From positions 1 to 26,782 of the forward strand of contig USPX01000008.1 of assembly GCA_900556665.1 (NCBI GenBank): a stretch of DNA of 26,782 nucleotides, given 5' to 3'. Numbering within the stretch: position 1 is the stretch's first letter; each line of letters begins with the position of its first letter. The stretch comes from an uncultured Eubacteriales bacterium (GTDB lineage Bacteria > Bacillota_A > Clostridia > Lachnospirales > Cellulosilyticaceae). This document shows positions 8,652 through 16,181 of the stretch, piece by piece. The translations under genes were made by a program, and so were the position numbers. The notes under the pieces were generated by a model, which did no database searches, was not told where the DNA came from, and worked only from the letters and a program-made list of their open reading frames with translations.

Positions 8652-9344
8652 CTAAGAAATTTCTTCTAATTCTATAATTCCTTTCAAATTTCTTAGCTCT
8701 GCTATAACCCCTTTATGAGAACACTTATGACATAATGTAAGTGTCATAACAGCCCTTACCCTTTCTGTCTGCTCTCCTCTATGGATTTTTTGAATATCTA
8801 TATCCGTGGCCATAACTCCTTTTTCTTGTAAATAATGCAGAAAATCTGTTAGTGTTTGTATCTCATCTAGCTCTGCATAGATATGAATGATCTTAGAATG
8901 TCCTTTCACATAGCCATCAATGCAGTCTAGATTATTCATGATAACTATTACTAAAATACATATAAAAATAACACCTTCATAAAAACCTATACCTGCCGCC
9001 AGCCCTATACAGCCACAAACCCACAAACCTGCTGCTGTCGTTAGTCCTTTTACATGCCCTCTGTCTATTACAATAATTGTCCCCGCTCCTAGGAAACCTA
9101 TACCGCTAATTACTTGTGCACCTAATCTACTTACATCCGTTGTAAAACCTTGTTGTAACATGTACTGACTGGTCATCATAACTAATGTTGCGCCCAAGCA
9201 TACTAATACATGTGTTCTAAATCCTGCATTTTGCTTCTTTTTTCCTCTTTCAACGCCAATCAAGCCTGCGCAAATTAATGCCAAAAGTATTCTTACTATG
9301 ACTGATACTGTATTAAACTCTCTTAAATACGTAATCACATCCAT
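8652..9344 (-). CDS. MgtC/SapB family membrane protein (paralog 1)
   Basis: A 230-residue integral membrane protein of the MgtC/SapB family. About four to five membrane helices occupy residues 15-135, with the family signatures GVERG, GFRTHVLVCLGATLVM, GAQVISGIGFLGAGTI and KGLTTAAGLW. The C-terminal 80 residues form a soluble ACT-like domain. MgtC proteins help cells cope with low magnesium or acid stress, and in Salmonella MgtC inhibits the F-type ATP synthase; the role of SapB-type homologs in Clostridia is not settled. The ribosome binding site is weak (GTAGGAAA). It lies 89 nt downstream of the pseudopilin-like genes with no clear terminator between. It is closely similar to the protein at 14741-15448 throughout the membrane part. 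Confidence 0.92.
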   Translation of the reverse strand: MDVITYLREFNTVSVIVRILLALICAGLIGVERGKKKQNAGFRTHVLVCLGATLVMMTSQYMLQQGFTTDVSRLGAQVISGIGFLGAGTIIVIDRGHVKGLTTAAGLWVCGCIGLAAGIGFYEGVIFICILVIVIMNNLDCIDGYVKGHSKIIHIYAELDEIQTLTDFLHYLQEKGVMATDIDIQKIHRGEQTERVRAVMTLTLCHKCSHKGVIAELRNLKGIIELEEIS

Positions 9345-9433
9345 AATATTTTTCCTACTTTATTTTATTTCTACTTTATAATATTAATTTGTCCTTAAAA
9401 ATTTTACTGTTTGTATCATTTTTATTTACGATT

Positions 9434-9892
9434 CTATTTTTCCTTTTCTACTTGCCACTTATTAACTATAGTAAAGCATTCAATCTCTTTTCCTTGCAGA
9501 TTCGGATCTATTTCCAATTCTACATTTAGATTTTCCTTGGCATTAATAGGCTCTACATAGCGTATCAAAATACGCTTTTCATCCTGATTTACAATTTCTA
9601 TTCCCTTAATATCCTTAATGGCCTTTATAATACGCTCTGCATTATAAGTAATATCCGCTTTAGCATAATAAATTTGATAAAGCCGTTGTTCAATCAATGC
9701 TCTTTTAATAGTTGCTTCACCATCTGCCACATAATAGGCTTGAGTTTCTACAATATACTGTTCATTCATTTTATACCCTTCATAAATTTGTAAGGTCATA
9801 AAAACAATGATGATACTTACTAAAAACGCAGTAAAAATGATAATAAGCGATGCGCCCCCCATGCTTATGGGATTTTTTCTCTCTTCCCTCAT
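9434..9892 (-). CDS. Pseudopilin-like single-span membrane protein
   Basis: A 152-residue protein with one N-terminal membrane helix (about 10-35, MGGASLIIIFTAFLVSIIIV) after a short charged start, then an extracytoplasmic alpha/beta part with AYYVADGEA at about 52-60. The layout (short positive leader, one long helix continuing as an amphipathic helix, soluble tail) is that of type IV pilin and type II secretion pseudopilins. The canonical prepilin peptidase site G-F-x-x-x-E is not seen, so processing is uncertain. It is the last gene of the GspF/DUF4860 cluster, 48 nt after its neighbour. The exact family is not identified; the assignment rests on architecture and context. Confidence 0.7.
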   Translation of the reverse strand: MREERKNPISMGGASLIIIFTAFLVSIIIVFMTLQIYEGYKMNEQYIVETQAYYVADGEATIKRALIEQRLYQIYYAKADITYNAERIIKAIKDIKGIEIVNQDEKRILIRYVEPINAKENLNVELEIDPNLQGKEIECFTIVNKWQVEKEK

Positions 9893-9940
9893 CTACTATT
9901 TTCCCTTCTTCCTATAATCCCTTACATCATCAAGCTACTT

Positions 9941-10399
9941 CTAATATGCCTTAGCCGACAAGCTATAAATAAGTTCATCACTGTAACCTTCTCTATAAAC
10001 ATTTACTCTAATATTTTTAAGTACCCCACTGAGCATCTTCTCTTCTTCCACATCTAATTCAACATAGTACCTACTCTTCTCTTCATCCCTTATTTTTTGC
10101 CAATCCGTATTGTAGTAAAAATAATATTTATCATGTAACTCCTTAGCCCCTAACTCAACAAGTAGATCATTGTAACGAAGCTGCGTATCCTTTCCATATT
10201 CTATTAGATTTTGAGCTATTATATTGGCCATAAGCTGTTCATTACTCTTTCTTTCTAACGCATACACTTTAAGAAAACTTGATAAGGCAATAGTTACTAT
10301 AATTAGAAATATAAATACCATACTCATATTCTCTGTTAAATAGGCACTATACTTTCCTAATATATAATGCTTATTTCCTTTTCCTCTTTTATGTTTCAT
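9941..10399 (-). CDS. Pseudopilin-like membrane protein
   Basis: A 152-residue protein with a basic N-terminus (MKHKRGKGNKHY), one membrane helix at about 24-46 (SMVFIFLIIVTIALSSFLKV) preceded by LTEN, and a hydrophilic Tyr- and charge-rich domain ending in beta strands (IRVNVYREGY). This resembles a minor pseudopilin of the GspI type, but the classical prepilin cleavage motif is absent. The start overlaps the end of the DUF4860 gene by 11 nt, which indicates translational coupling. The family assignment is inference from the operon; alternatively it is simply an anchored exported protein. Confidence 0.7.
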   Translation of the reverse strand: MKHKRGKGNKHYILGKYSAYLTENMSMVFIFLIIVTIALSSFLKVYALERKSNEQLMANIIAQNLIEYGKDTQLRYNDLLVELGAKELHDKYYFYYNTDWQKIRDEEKSRYYVELDVEEEKMLSGVLKNIRVNVYREGYSDELIYSLSAKAY

Positions 10400-10883
10400 T
10401 TTGCACCGCCTTCAAATGACTTCTTACAAATAGTGCATACTCATATTCTCTGCCTTTTTCATCTTGTATTTTAAGCTTAATTAGATTAGGCTGGATAGCT
10501 TTTATATTTAATCGTTGAATACGTGTTATCATCTGACCCTCACTTAGTTTCATCTCTCCTACTTTACCTTTGCAAATTTCACACAAACTTCCGTTATATG
10601 CATATAACCAAGTTTCATATATTCTATCTTGCTCTTTCTGAGTAAAAACCAAAACATCGGTCCCTTCTATATTTCTTACTTCTATACTTTCTTTGACATC
10701 AAGATTTCTAAGTCTCTGCGTTAAATATTTAATGGCACTACGTTTATCTGTTTGTTCTAAGCTAGAAGCCATAACATTTTCACAAACTACCACTTCAAAC
10801 ACTACAACTAAGGCTGCACCACATAAAAATAAACACAATAAAATGAGCGCGCCAAGACTGCCTAGCTTCTTCACAGCTTTCAC
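10389..10883 (-). CDS. DUF4860-like pseudopilin-type protein
   Basis: A 164-residue protein with one N-terminal membrane helix (about 8-33, GSLGALILLCLFLCGAALVVV) and an exported domain containing YAYNGSLCEICKGKVGEMKL (about 93-112). That pattern matches what I remember of the DUF4860 family, found beside type II secretion/pilus genes in Clostridia. Its start lies 4 nt after the stop of the GspF gene, so the two are one operon. A structural role in a short pseudopilus is likely from context; there is no direct evidence for it in the protein. Confidence 0.75.
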   Translation of the reverse strand: MKAVKKLGSLGALILLCLFLCGAALVVVFEVVVCENVMASSLEQTDKRSAIKYLTQRLRNLDVKESIEVRNIEGTDVLVFTQKEQDRIYETWLYAYNGSLCEICKGKVGEMKLSEGQMITRIQRLNIKAIQPNLIKLKIQDEKGREYEYALFVRSHLKAVQNET

Positions 10884-10887
10884 CCCT

Positions 10888-11904
10888 CTACATTAACATT
10901 AACAGCATACTTATCAGAGGTAACATGACAGTCATTAAAATACTCCCTATTACAACAGAGGTCACGCCTACAGAAAAGGTCTCTATAGCTAACATCTTAT
11001 TTTCTAGCGTGTACTGTAAGTCTTTTTCACTCTCCTCACCAATTTCTTTCATAACCTTAGGTAATTGATTATTTTTAGAACTCTTGATGATTAATCTTGT
11101 AATCTTTCTTGAAAAAATTTTAGTCTCTACTAGGGCATATTCAAATAACTCTTTATCCTTCACCATTCTTAAACACTCGCTTACCTTTTCTCGTACAACT
11201 CTATTTTCTACAACACCTAAACTTTTACTTAATCCTTGTTCTATACTTAATCCACTTTGCAATAAAATTCCCATGGCCCATGCAAAATGAGCTGTGCTTG
11301 CTTTCTCTCCAATACTTGTATAGCCTACTAAATAATATCCTATTCTACGTCCTGTTTTGGTCTTAACTAAAAGCACACTCACAATGCTCAAAAGCACAAT
11401 AAACACGAACACAACAACTGTGCAAATACCTACTCCTCTGCCAAGGTTCAAAAACATTTTTGCCCCTTGTGTCATTTCTCCCGTCCAATCTCTAAAAAAC
11501 TGTTTAAATGTAGGAATAACTTTAAGTACTAAAAAAAGCATTATAATACACATAATGCTGCATAAATAAATAGGATAATTAATGGCTCGTTTTAAATGCT
11601 GTTTTAACTCTTCCTCTCTATGATAAATTTCCATCAATACCTCTAAAACTGCTATTAGCTGATTAGTACTTACACCTATTTGAATCAAATAAATCATATG
11701 TTGAGGGAATTCTTTAGTAGCTTGCAATGCTTCATCTATGGATTTTCCATTCTTTAGTTCTACTTTAATCTCTTTAATGACCTCTTTGATATGATTGCTT
11801 TCACTGTCTTGTTGCATGAATTCAAACACTTCTTCCAACGTCATCCCTGCCCGTACTAGAATGGCCATATCTTTACAAAAAGCTTCAAGCTCTACCCCCT
11901 TCAT
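10888..11904 (-). CDS. Type II secretion/pilus assembly F protein (GspF/PilC-like)
   Basis: This is the inner-membrane platform protein of type II secretion and type IV pilus machines. Two T2SSF domains are visible: the first begins at AFCKDMAILVRAGMTLEEVF and the second at HFAWAMGILLQSGLSIEQGL. There are three membrane helices (one after YPIYLCSIMC, one at CTVVVFVFIVLLSIV, one near the C-terminus). I start it at 11904 because AAAGGAGGA sits 6 nt before that ATG. An in-frame ATG at 11970 would add 22 residues but has no ribosome binding site. Three pseudopilin-like genes follow in tight array. A GspE/PilB ATPase, which F proteins normally work with, is not encoded in the window. A two-component system lies directly upstream. 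Confidence 0.9.
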   Translation of the reverse strand: MKGVELEAFCKDMAILVRAGMTLEEVFEFMQQDSESNHIKEVIKEIKVELKNGKSIDEALQATKEFPQHMIYLIQIGVSTNQLIAVLEVLMEIYHREEELKQHLKRAINYPIYLCSIMCIIMLFLVLKVIPTFKQFFRDWTGEMTQGAKMFLNLGRGVGICTVVVFVFIVLLSIVSVLLVKTKTGRRIGYYLVGYTSIGEKASTAHFAWAMGILLQSGLSIEQGLSKSLGVVENRVVREKVSECLRMVKDKELFEYALVETKIFSRKITRLIIKSSKNNQLPKVMKEIGEESEKDLQYTLENKMLAIETFSVGVTSVVIGSILMTVMLPLISMLLMLM

Positions 11905-11998
11905 ACTCTGTCCTCCTTTAAATACACTTAAACTATCTGCCACTTTGTAATCATACGTTATGTTTTTCATTTCTATGCTAATTTTATTTTCTGTATTA

Positions 11999-12041
11999 AA
12001 GGCAGTGCCTTAAAACATCAATTGTTCAAGTTCACTGCCTT
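11999..12041 (-). terminator. Hairpin between the regulator and gspF (weak terminator or attenuator)
   Basis: AAGGCAGTG (11999-12007) pairs perfectly with CACTGCCTT (12033-12041) across a 25-nt loop. On the minus strand the 3' arm is followed only by TTTAATAC, so the U-tract is short. It could reduce transcription from the two-component genes into the gspF cluster. I saw no clear new promoter between it and gspF. Confidence 0.45.
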
Positions 12042-12045
12042 CTCT

Positions 12046-12681
12046 TTATAACTTATATTCTTCTTCTCTTCGCCATAGTGATGCTGCATATAAGGCAGCC
12101 TCAGTGCGATGTGACAATTCTAACTTACCTAAAATGCTGCTAATATGCTTTTTCACTGTATTTTCCGTGATAAAAAGTTTTTCTGCTATCTGTGCATTCG
12201 TTAATCCTGTTCCTAATGCGCGTAATACTTCTATCTCTCTATCTGTTAATCGCTTCTTAATCTGATCATAGATACCCTTTGCACTATAATTTTGTAATGC
12301 GCTATCAAAAAATTCTTTTCCTCTAGCTACACTTTCTAAGGCTTCCTCTATGTCCTCTATAGGCGAATCCTTTAATATGTAACCACTTACGCCTAACTCT
12401 CTAGCATATTCATAATCATCCTGTCTAGATGATGAAGTTAAAATTACAAACTTAGTATTGATACATTCTTCCTTTGCCATTTTAATAATATTTAAACCAC
12501 TTTCTTGTTTTCCTAAACTAATATCTACTAGTGCTATATCCGGTTCATGAATACGTAGTATTTTCATCCCCTCTGATATATTACTAGCCTCGTATATCTC
12601 CTCAAAATTTTCTTCAAATGATAAGGCTGCGATAATACCCTTTCTTACAACATCATGGTCATCTACAATTAAAATTCTCAT
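12046..12681 (-). CDS. NarL/LuxR-family response regulator
   Basis: A 211-residue two-component response regulator. The receiver domain (1-120) has the acidic pair D7/D8 in VDDHD, the phosphoacceptor D53 in LVDISL, a Ser/Thr switch in LTSSS and the conserved lysine in YILKDSP. The LuxR-type DNA-binding domain (about 145-205) has LTDREIEVLRALGTGLTNAQ and TVKKHISSILGKL. The start overlaps the end of the kinase gene by 4 nt (ATGA), so the two form a translationally coupled pair. The target is not known. The GspF/pseudopilin cluster begins 140 nt downstream and is the natural candidate. Confidence 0.95.
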   Translation of the reverse strand: MRILIVDDHDVVRKGIIAALSFEENFEEIYEASNISEGMKILRIHEPDIALVDISLGKQESGLNIIKMAKEECINTKFVILTSSSRQDDYEYARELGVSGYILKDSPIEDIEEALESVARGKEFFDSALQNYSAKGIYDQIKKRLTDREIEVLRALGTGLTNAQIAEKLFITENTVKKHISSILGKLELSHRTEAALYAASLWRREEEYKL

Positions 12682-14327
12682 TCCACTACACCCTCTTTCA
12701 AATGGCTTACAGGTATGCTAATCTCTACTCTTGTACCCTTACCTTTTCGGGATGTAATTTCAACTTCTCCACCTAAAGAACCTGCCAATTCCTCAATATT
12801 CTTAATGCCTAATCCTGCTCTTCTACTCTTTCTTACTTCTAAGTAATCAAATCCTATGCCATTATCTATAACCTCTACTCTTACTTCAATTAAAGTAATC
12901 TTTAAACTTACACTTAACTGTGTTGCCTTGCCATGTCTTAGACTATTTGCAAGCCCTTCACAAATGATTCGATAAATGGCTCCTTGCATTTTGATATCAA
13001 TGTCTTGGACATTTCCTATTACTTTAAAATCAATCTCTACTTCATATAATCGCTTGACCCCTTCTATATAGCCTTCAATCTTACATAGGAGCTGATTAAC
13101 ACCTTCTTTATTCCAGCTCATACCATAAATAATTTTTCTAAGTTCGGTCATAGCTGTATTGATTGTTTGACGGTTATATTTAATAGCTTTCCCAATGTCT
13201 TCTTTCTCTAGTTTCTCAATCTTCTTTTCTAATGTAAATAAATTGCATCCTACTCCAAAAAGTTGTTGTAAAATGCTATCATGAATTTCATTAGCAATTC
13301 GATTTTGCTCCTGATTGATGAGCATTTCCTCTTCAATTGTCTCTAGATTTAGCTTTTTAAAAAGCAAATCACTTAACTGTTTAATAAAGATGAGTCCATG
13401 TGTAATCTCCTTAGCTGCCACAATAATGCATCCGAACTCCTTATAACTGCATTCCACCATGAGGCATAAGTATTCATCATTTAGAGGATAATATGAACCT
13501 TCAAAATCACTTCGTGTCTTATGCTCTTTGTAAGCATGTTTAAACAAACCAATAATCTTTTTTCTATCTAATTCACTCATCCCATTGGTATATGATATTC
13601 TTGGTTCTGCTTCATCTGTATTTTCTATAAAAGCAGCTTGTTTAAACTGTAAAACACTTACAATATAATTCAAGAGGGTATTTACCATCTCATCTTTGGT
13701 GTTGTAAATTGCAAAGAAGTTAATAACTTCATAAGTATCCACTAACCAATTCAATGAATCTTCTGCTCTTAATCCAGCTTCTTCTAGCTGGTTATTAACA
13801 CTTTGCACTTCATCTTTTTGCTTCTCAATCTCCTTAGCATAATTTGAAACGACTTGAACAATCAGACCTGCAAATATAATGCCTATAGCCATATTAAAAG
13901 TATACTGAGTTCCTACTATCTCTTGCTGCATCTTATGTGGAAAAAAATTACTCAGTATCATAATACAAATCATATAGATCATTAAAGTAACCTGCACATA
14001 ATCTTTCTTTAACTCTACGCCTGCTATAAGTACTGTATTAAATACATACCATATGTAAGGACTATAGATTCCACCTGATGGTATGATTAATAAGCTATCG
14101 CCTATAACCTCTATAATCACTAATATAAGTATCTTACTTTTGTTCTCTCGGTTGGATTTATATAAATAATTCATTAAGAGAGCAGATAATACCATCATTG
14201 TGATAATAAGAAGTTTACGGTAAATACTTTGTTGCGGAACATTAGTCAAATAACAAATTGAAGTAATAACTAATGAAATATATCTGTACATTGTGATTGT
14301 CTCATAAATATCTTTTATCTTTTCCAC
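12678..14327 (-). CDS. Sensor histidine kinase, NarX/DegS type (HisKA_3)
   Basis: A 549-residue membrane sensor kinase. Residues 12-165 hold about six hydrophobic helices without a large outside loop, which suggests sensing in or at the membrane. A coiled coil (about 163-192) and a GAF-like region (about 195-325) follow. The HisKA_3 dimerisation domain carries the phosphorylated histidine H349 in NEIHDSILQQ. The ATP-binding domain shows the N box (about 457-466, EGLANSLRHG), DNGIGFD (488-494) and GLGIKN (505-510). It is paired with the NarL-type regulator by a 4-nt overlap. The ligand is unknown. Confidence 0.95.
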   Translation of the reverse strand: MEKIKDIYETITMYRYISLVITSICYLTNVPQQSIYRKLLIITMMVLSALLMNYLYKSNRENKSKILILVIIEVIGDSLLIIPSGGIYSPYIWYVFNTVLIAGVELKKDYVQVTLMIYMICIMILSNFFPHKMQQEIVGTQYTFNMAIGIIFAGLIVQVVSNYAKEIEKQKDEVQSVNNQLEEAGLRAEDSLNWLVDTYEVINFFAIYNTKDEMVNTLLNYIVSVLQFKQAAFIENTDEAEPRISYTNGMSELDRKKIIGLFKHAYKEHKTRSDFEGSYYPLNDEYLCLMVECSYKEFGCIIVAAKEITHGLIFIKQLSDLLFKKLNLETIEEEMLINQEQNRIANEIHDSILQQLFGVGCNLFTLEKKIEKLEKEDIGKAIKYNRQTINTAMTELRKIIYGMSWNKEGVNQLLCKIEGYIEGVKRLYEVEIDFKVIGNVQDIDIKMQGAIYRIICEGLANSLRHGKATQLSVSLKITLIEVRVEVIDNGIGFDYLEVRKSRRAGLGIKNIEELAGSLGGEVEITSRKGKGTRVEISIPVSHLKEGVVE

Positions 14328-14383
14328 TTATCATCACCTATTATTCCTTAGTCCTATAACATTTATATTCAAGGCTTTTCTAT

Positions 14384-14614
14384 TTATTCAACATTTCCCC
14401 CCCTAAAAAACGCCCATATAATCAATAACCATCCCACAATAAAGCATATACAATCTTTAAAACGTATACCTCCCGAATAATTATCATTTATAAGAATCCC
14501 TAACCCAATATATACAAACAAAACTCCAATGGCTAAAGCCCACCATTGCCACTCTATTTGTTTCATCATGCCACCCCCATGCAGCATTAACCTATTTATT
14601 ATTAATTTATTCAC
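14384..14614 (-). CDS. Small two-helix membrane protein
   Basis: A 76-residue (or 61-residue) protein with two membrane helices, WWALAIGVLFVYIGLGILI and CICFIVGWLLIIWAFF, joined by a short polar loop. I do not recognise a family. Two starts are possible: GTG at 14614, preceded by GAGGATAAGG, or the double ATG at 14569/14566, preceded by a GGGGGTGG tract only 3-6 nt away. Both are plausible and I leave the longer one. It ends 56 nt before the histidine kinase start on the same strand, so it may be the first gene of that operon and an accessory to the membrane sensor. That link is inference. Confidence 0.6.
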   Translation of the reverse strand: MNKLIINRLMLHGGGMMKQIEWQWWALAIGVLFVYIGLGILINDNYSGGIRFKDCICFIVGWLLIIWAFFRGGNVE

Positions 14615-14685
14615 TATGCCTTATCCTCTTATAATACTTTTGTAGTATTTTTCCGTTCTTTTTATAAGCTGATTTTAAACTTAAG

Positions 14686-14724
14686 GCATAAAAAATGGAC
14701 ATAACTCTTTTGCTATGTCCATTT
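14686..14724 (-). terminator. Rho-independent terminator after mgtC paralog 2
   Basis: AAATGGACATA (14693-14703) pairs perfectly with TATGTCCATTT (14714-14724) around a 10-nt loop. On the minus strand the stem is followed by TTTTTATGCC. It lies 17 nt past the stop of the mgtC-type gene at 14741. Confidence 0.85.
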
Positions 14725-14740
14725 CAAATATGTACGCTTA

Positions 14741-15448
14741 TTAAGAAATTTCTTCTATAGAATGTACACCCTCTATATTATTAAACTCTAGTAATTGTTC
14801 TGCATGATTATACTTTTCTTGAAGTCTTACAGTCATAATAGATCCAACTTGTTGGTAACCATCTCTTTTAATTTTTTGTACTTCCATATTAGAGACTTTA
14901 GCACCTTTATCCTTAAGATACTTTAAAAAGGTTGTAAGTCCACTTAAATCTTCAAATTCTACGTAAATCTCCATTACCTTCGAATTAGCTTGTACATAGT
15001 TATCCATGTTATGAAGTCCTGTCATTACCCCAAATACAAATAGGCAGCTTATGATAGCCCCTTCATAAAAACCTATACCAATAGCAAGTCCCATACATGC
15101 ACATGCCCATAACCCTGCTGCTGTTGTCAGACCTTTTACTTGATTTCTACCAACCACAATGATTGTCCCTGCACCTAAGAAACCTATCCCACTAATAACC
15201 TGTGCACCCATTCTGCTAGGATCAGTATCCATGCCTAACACATCTGCCATATATTGATTTGTAATCATTACAAGTGTTGCCCCCATACACACTAATATAT
15301 GGGTTCTAAAACCGGCAGGTCTTCTCTTTTGTCCTCGTTCAATACCTATAACGCCTGCACATATTGCAGCTAATGATAATCTTACTACGATTGAGATAAG
15401 ATTAAGTTCTCTTAAATAGCTTATAGCTTCCATATATGTCTTGTCCAT
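14741..15448 (-). CDS. MgtC/SapB family membrane protein (paralog 2)
   Basis: A membrane protein of the MgtC/SapB family, 235 residues from the start chosen here. It has GVIGIERG, GFRTHILVCMGATLVM, GAQVISGIGFLGAGTI and KGLTTAAGLW in the membrane half, and a soluble ACT-like C-terminal domain (about 155-235). I place the start at the ATG at 15448 because GGGAGGAG lies 6-8 nt before it. The in-frame ATG at 15493, which would add 15 residues, falls inside a terminator stem and is rejected. The gene has its own promoter (15541-15569), a hairpin in its leader (15471-15521) and a terminator behind it, so it is a single-gene unit. It is a paralog of the protein at 8652-9344. Confidence 0.93.
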   Translation of the reverse strand: MDKTYMEAISYLRELNLISIVVRLSLAAICAGVIGIERGQKRRPAGFRTHILVCMGATLVMITNQYMADVLGMDTDPSRMGAQVISGIGFLGAGTIIVVGRNQVKGLTTAAGLWACACMGLAIGIGFYEGAIISCLFVFGVMTGLHNMDNYVQANSKVMEIYVEFEDLSGLTTFLKYLKDKGAKVSNMEVQKIKRDGYQQVGSIMTVRLQEKYNHAEQLLEFNNIEGVHSIEEIS

Positions 15449-15467
15449 CTTTATCTCCTCCCAAATC

Positions 15468-15512
15468 TTAAAACAAAAAGCAGGCAATCTCATTAACTTC
15501 TAATGACACCAT
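15468..15512 (-). CDS. Possible leader peptide of mgtC paralog 2 (14 aa)
   Basis: A 14-codon frame (MVSLEVNEIACFLF) begins in the 5' arm of the leader hairpin and stops in the U-tract just past the 3' arm, before the mgtC ribosome binding site. The upstream AAGGAAGAAGCAGG gives only a modest ribosome binding site. It is listed because a ribosome on it would have to open the terminator hairpin, as in classical attenuation. The evidence is positional only, and it may be a chance frame. Confidence 0.25.
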   Translation of the reverse strand: MVSLEVNEIACFLF

Positions 15513-15521
15513 TGCCTGCTT
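15471..15521 (-). terminator. Terminator hairpin in the mgtC paralog 2 leader (attenuator-like)
   Basis: AAGCAGGCAAT (15521-15511 on the minus strand) pairs perfectly with ATTGCCTGCTT (15488-15478). The inner TCATTA/TAATGA extends the stem, and TTTTTGTTTT follows. It sits downstream of a strong promoter and upstream of the gene's ribosome binding site, so it is in the 5' leader of mgtC. It would also stop read-through from the radical SAM operon. Confidence 0.8.
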
Positions 15522-15540
15522 CTTCCTTGATATATTTTAA

Positions 15541-15569
15541 ATTATAGCACCTAATTTTTTTCAAGTCAA
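15541..15569 (-). promoter_or_regulatory. Strong sigma-A promoter for mgtC paralog 2
   Basis: On the minus strand TTGACT (15569-15564) is followed after exactly 17 nt by a perfect TATAAT (15546-15541). An extended -10 TGC lies directly before it. It starts a few bases after the radical SAM stop codon. Transcription is predicted to begin near 15534, giving a leader of about 86 nt that contains the terminator hairpin. Confidence 0.8.
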
Positions 15570-15572
15570 AAT

Positions 15573-16181
15573 CTAGACATACTCACGTACTCTATAATTA
15601 ACGCCTATTTCTTCTGCAATCTTTCTACACTTTTCAATAGCCTCTTCACCAATTGTATCAACCACACTTAAAGTAACTTCTGGCACATAAGTTTTAGCTT
15701 GACCTGCAAATTTTAACATAGCTTCAAAAGACTCAATACCGAACTTAGGTCTTGTAACTGCTAGATATTCTTCTGCTGTAGGTGCATTTAAGCTAATAGA
15801 AATAGCATCTATATAGCCTTCTAACATATGTGCTATTGGTTTACCATGTATTAAATCACCTAACCCATTTGTGTTTAATCTAATCTTAATATCGCTTTTT
15901 GAACGAATGTATTTACATACTTCAATCATTGTTTCGATACGTGTAGTAGGCTCTCCATAACCACAAAAGATGACTTCTTTATATTTACTTAAATCCTCTT
16001 TTTCAAAGGCTTCAATCACTTCTTCTAAAGATGGTTCATGTTCAAGCCATAAACTATCAGAACCATGGGCACTATCTCCCTCTTGTCTTAAACAAAAAGT
16101 ACAGTTACATGGACATTTATTTGTTAGATTAACGTATAATCCACCATGAATTTCATAAAGTATTGTCATCTTCTTAATCAT
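15573..16181 (-). CDS. Radical SAM protein (TIGR04100/TIGR04038-like)
   Basis: A 202-residue compact radical SAM enzyme. The [4Fe-4S]-binding CxxxCxxC is in NKCPCNCTFCLRQ (about residues 22-34), next to LYVNLTN. A GGE-like motif appears as CGYGEPT (about 73-79), and NTNGLGD and ISISLNAP mark further SAM-binding strands. The C-terminal part of longer radical SAM proteins is absent, which is usual for this family. The reaction is unknown. Its start overlaps the stop of the membrane protein gene by 4 nt, so it is the third gene of the pyridoxamine kinase operon. From memory, TIGR04100 proteins pair with TIGR04002 membrane proteins, which fits this neighbour. The related TIGR04038 family is linked to TatD genes, and none is seen here. 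Confidence 0.88.
   Translation of the reverse strand: MIKKMTILYEIHGGLYVNLTNKCPCNCTFCLRQEGDSAHGSDSLWLEHEPSLEEVIEAFEKEDLSKYKEVIFCGYGEPTTRIETMIEVCKYIRSKSDIKIRLNTNGLGDLIHGKPIAHMLEGYIDAISISLNAPTAEEYLAVTRPKFGIESFEAMLKFAGQAKTYVPEVTLSVVDTIGEEAIEKCRKIAEEIGVNYRVREYV

Noticed and set aside
15449..15493. An upstream in-frame ATG that would lengthen mgtC paralog 2 by 15 residues.
   Set aside because: It lies inside the leader hairpin and has no ribosome binding site. GGGAGGAG directly precedes the ATG at 15448.
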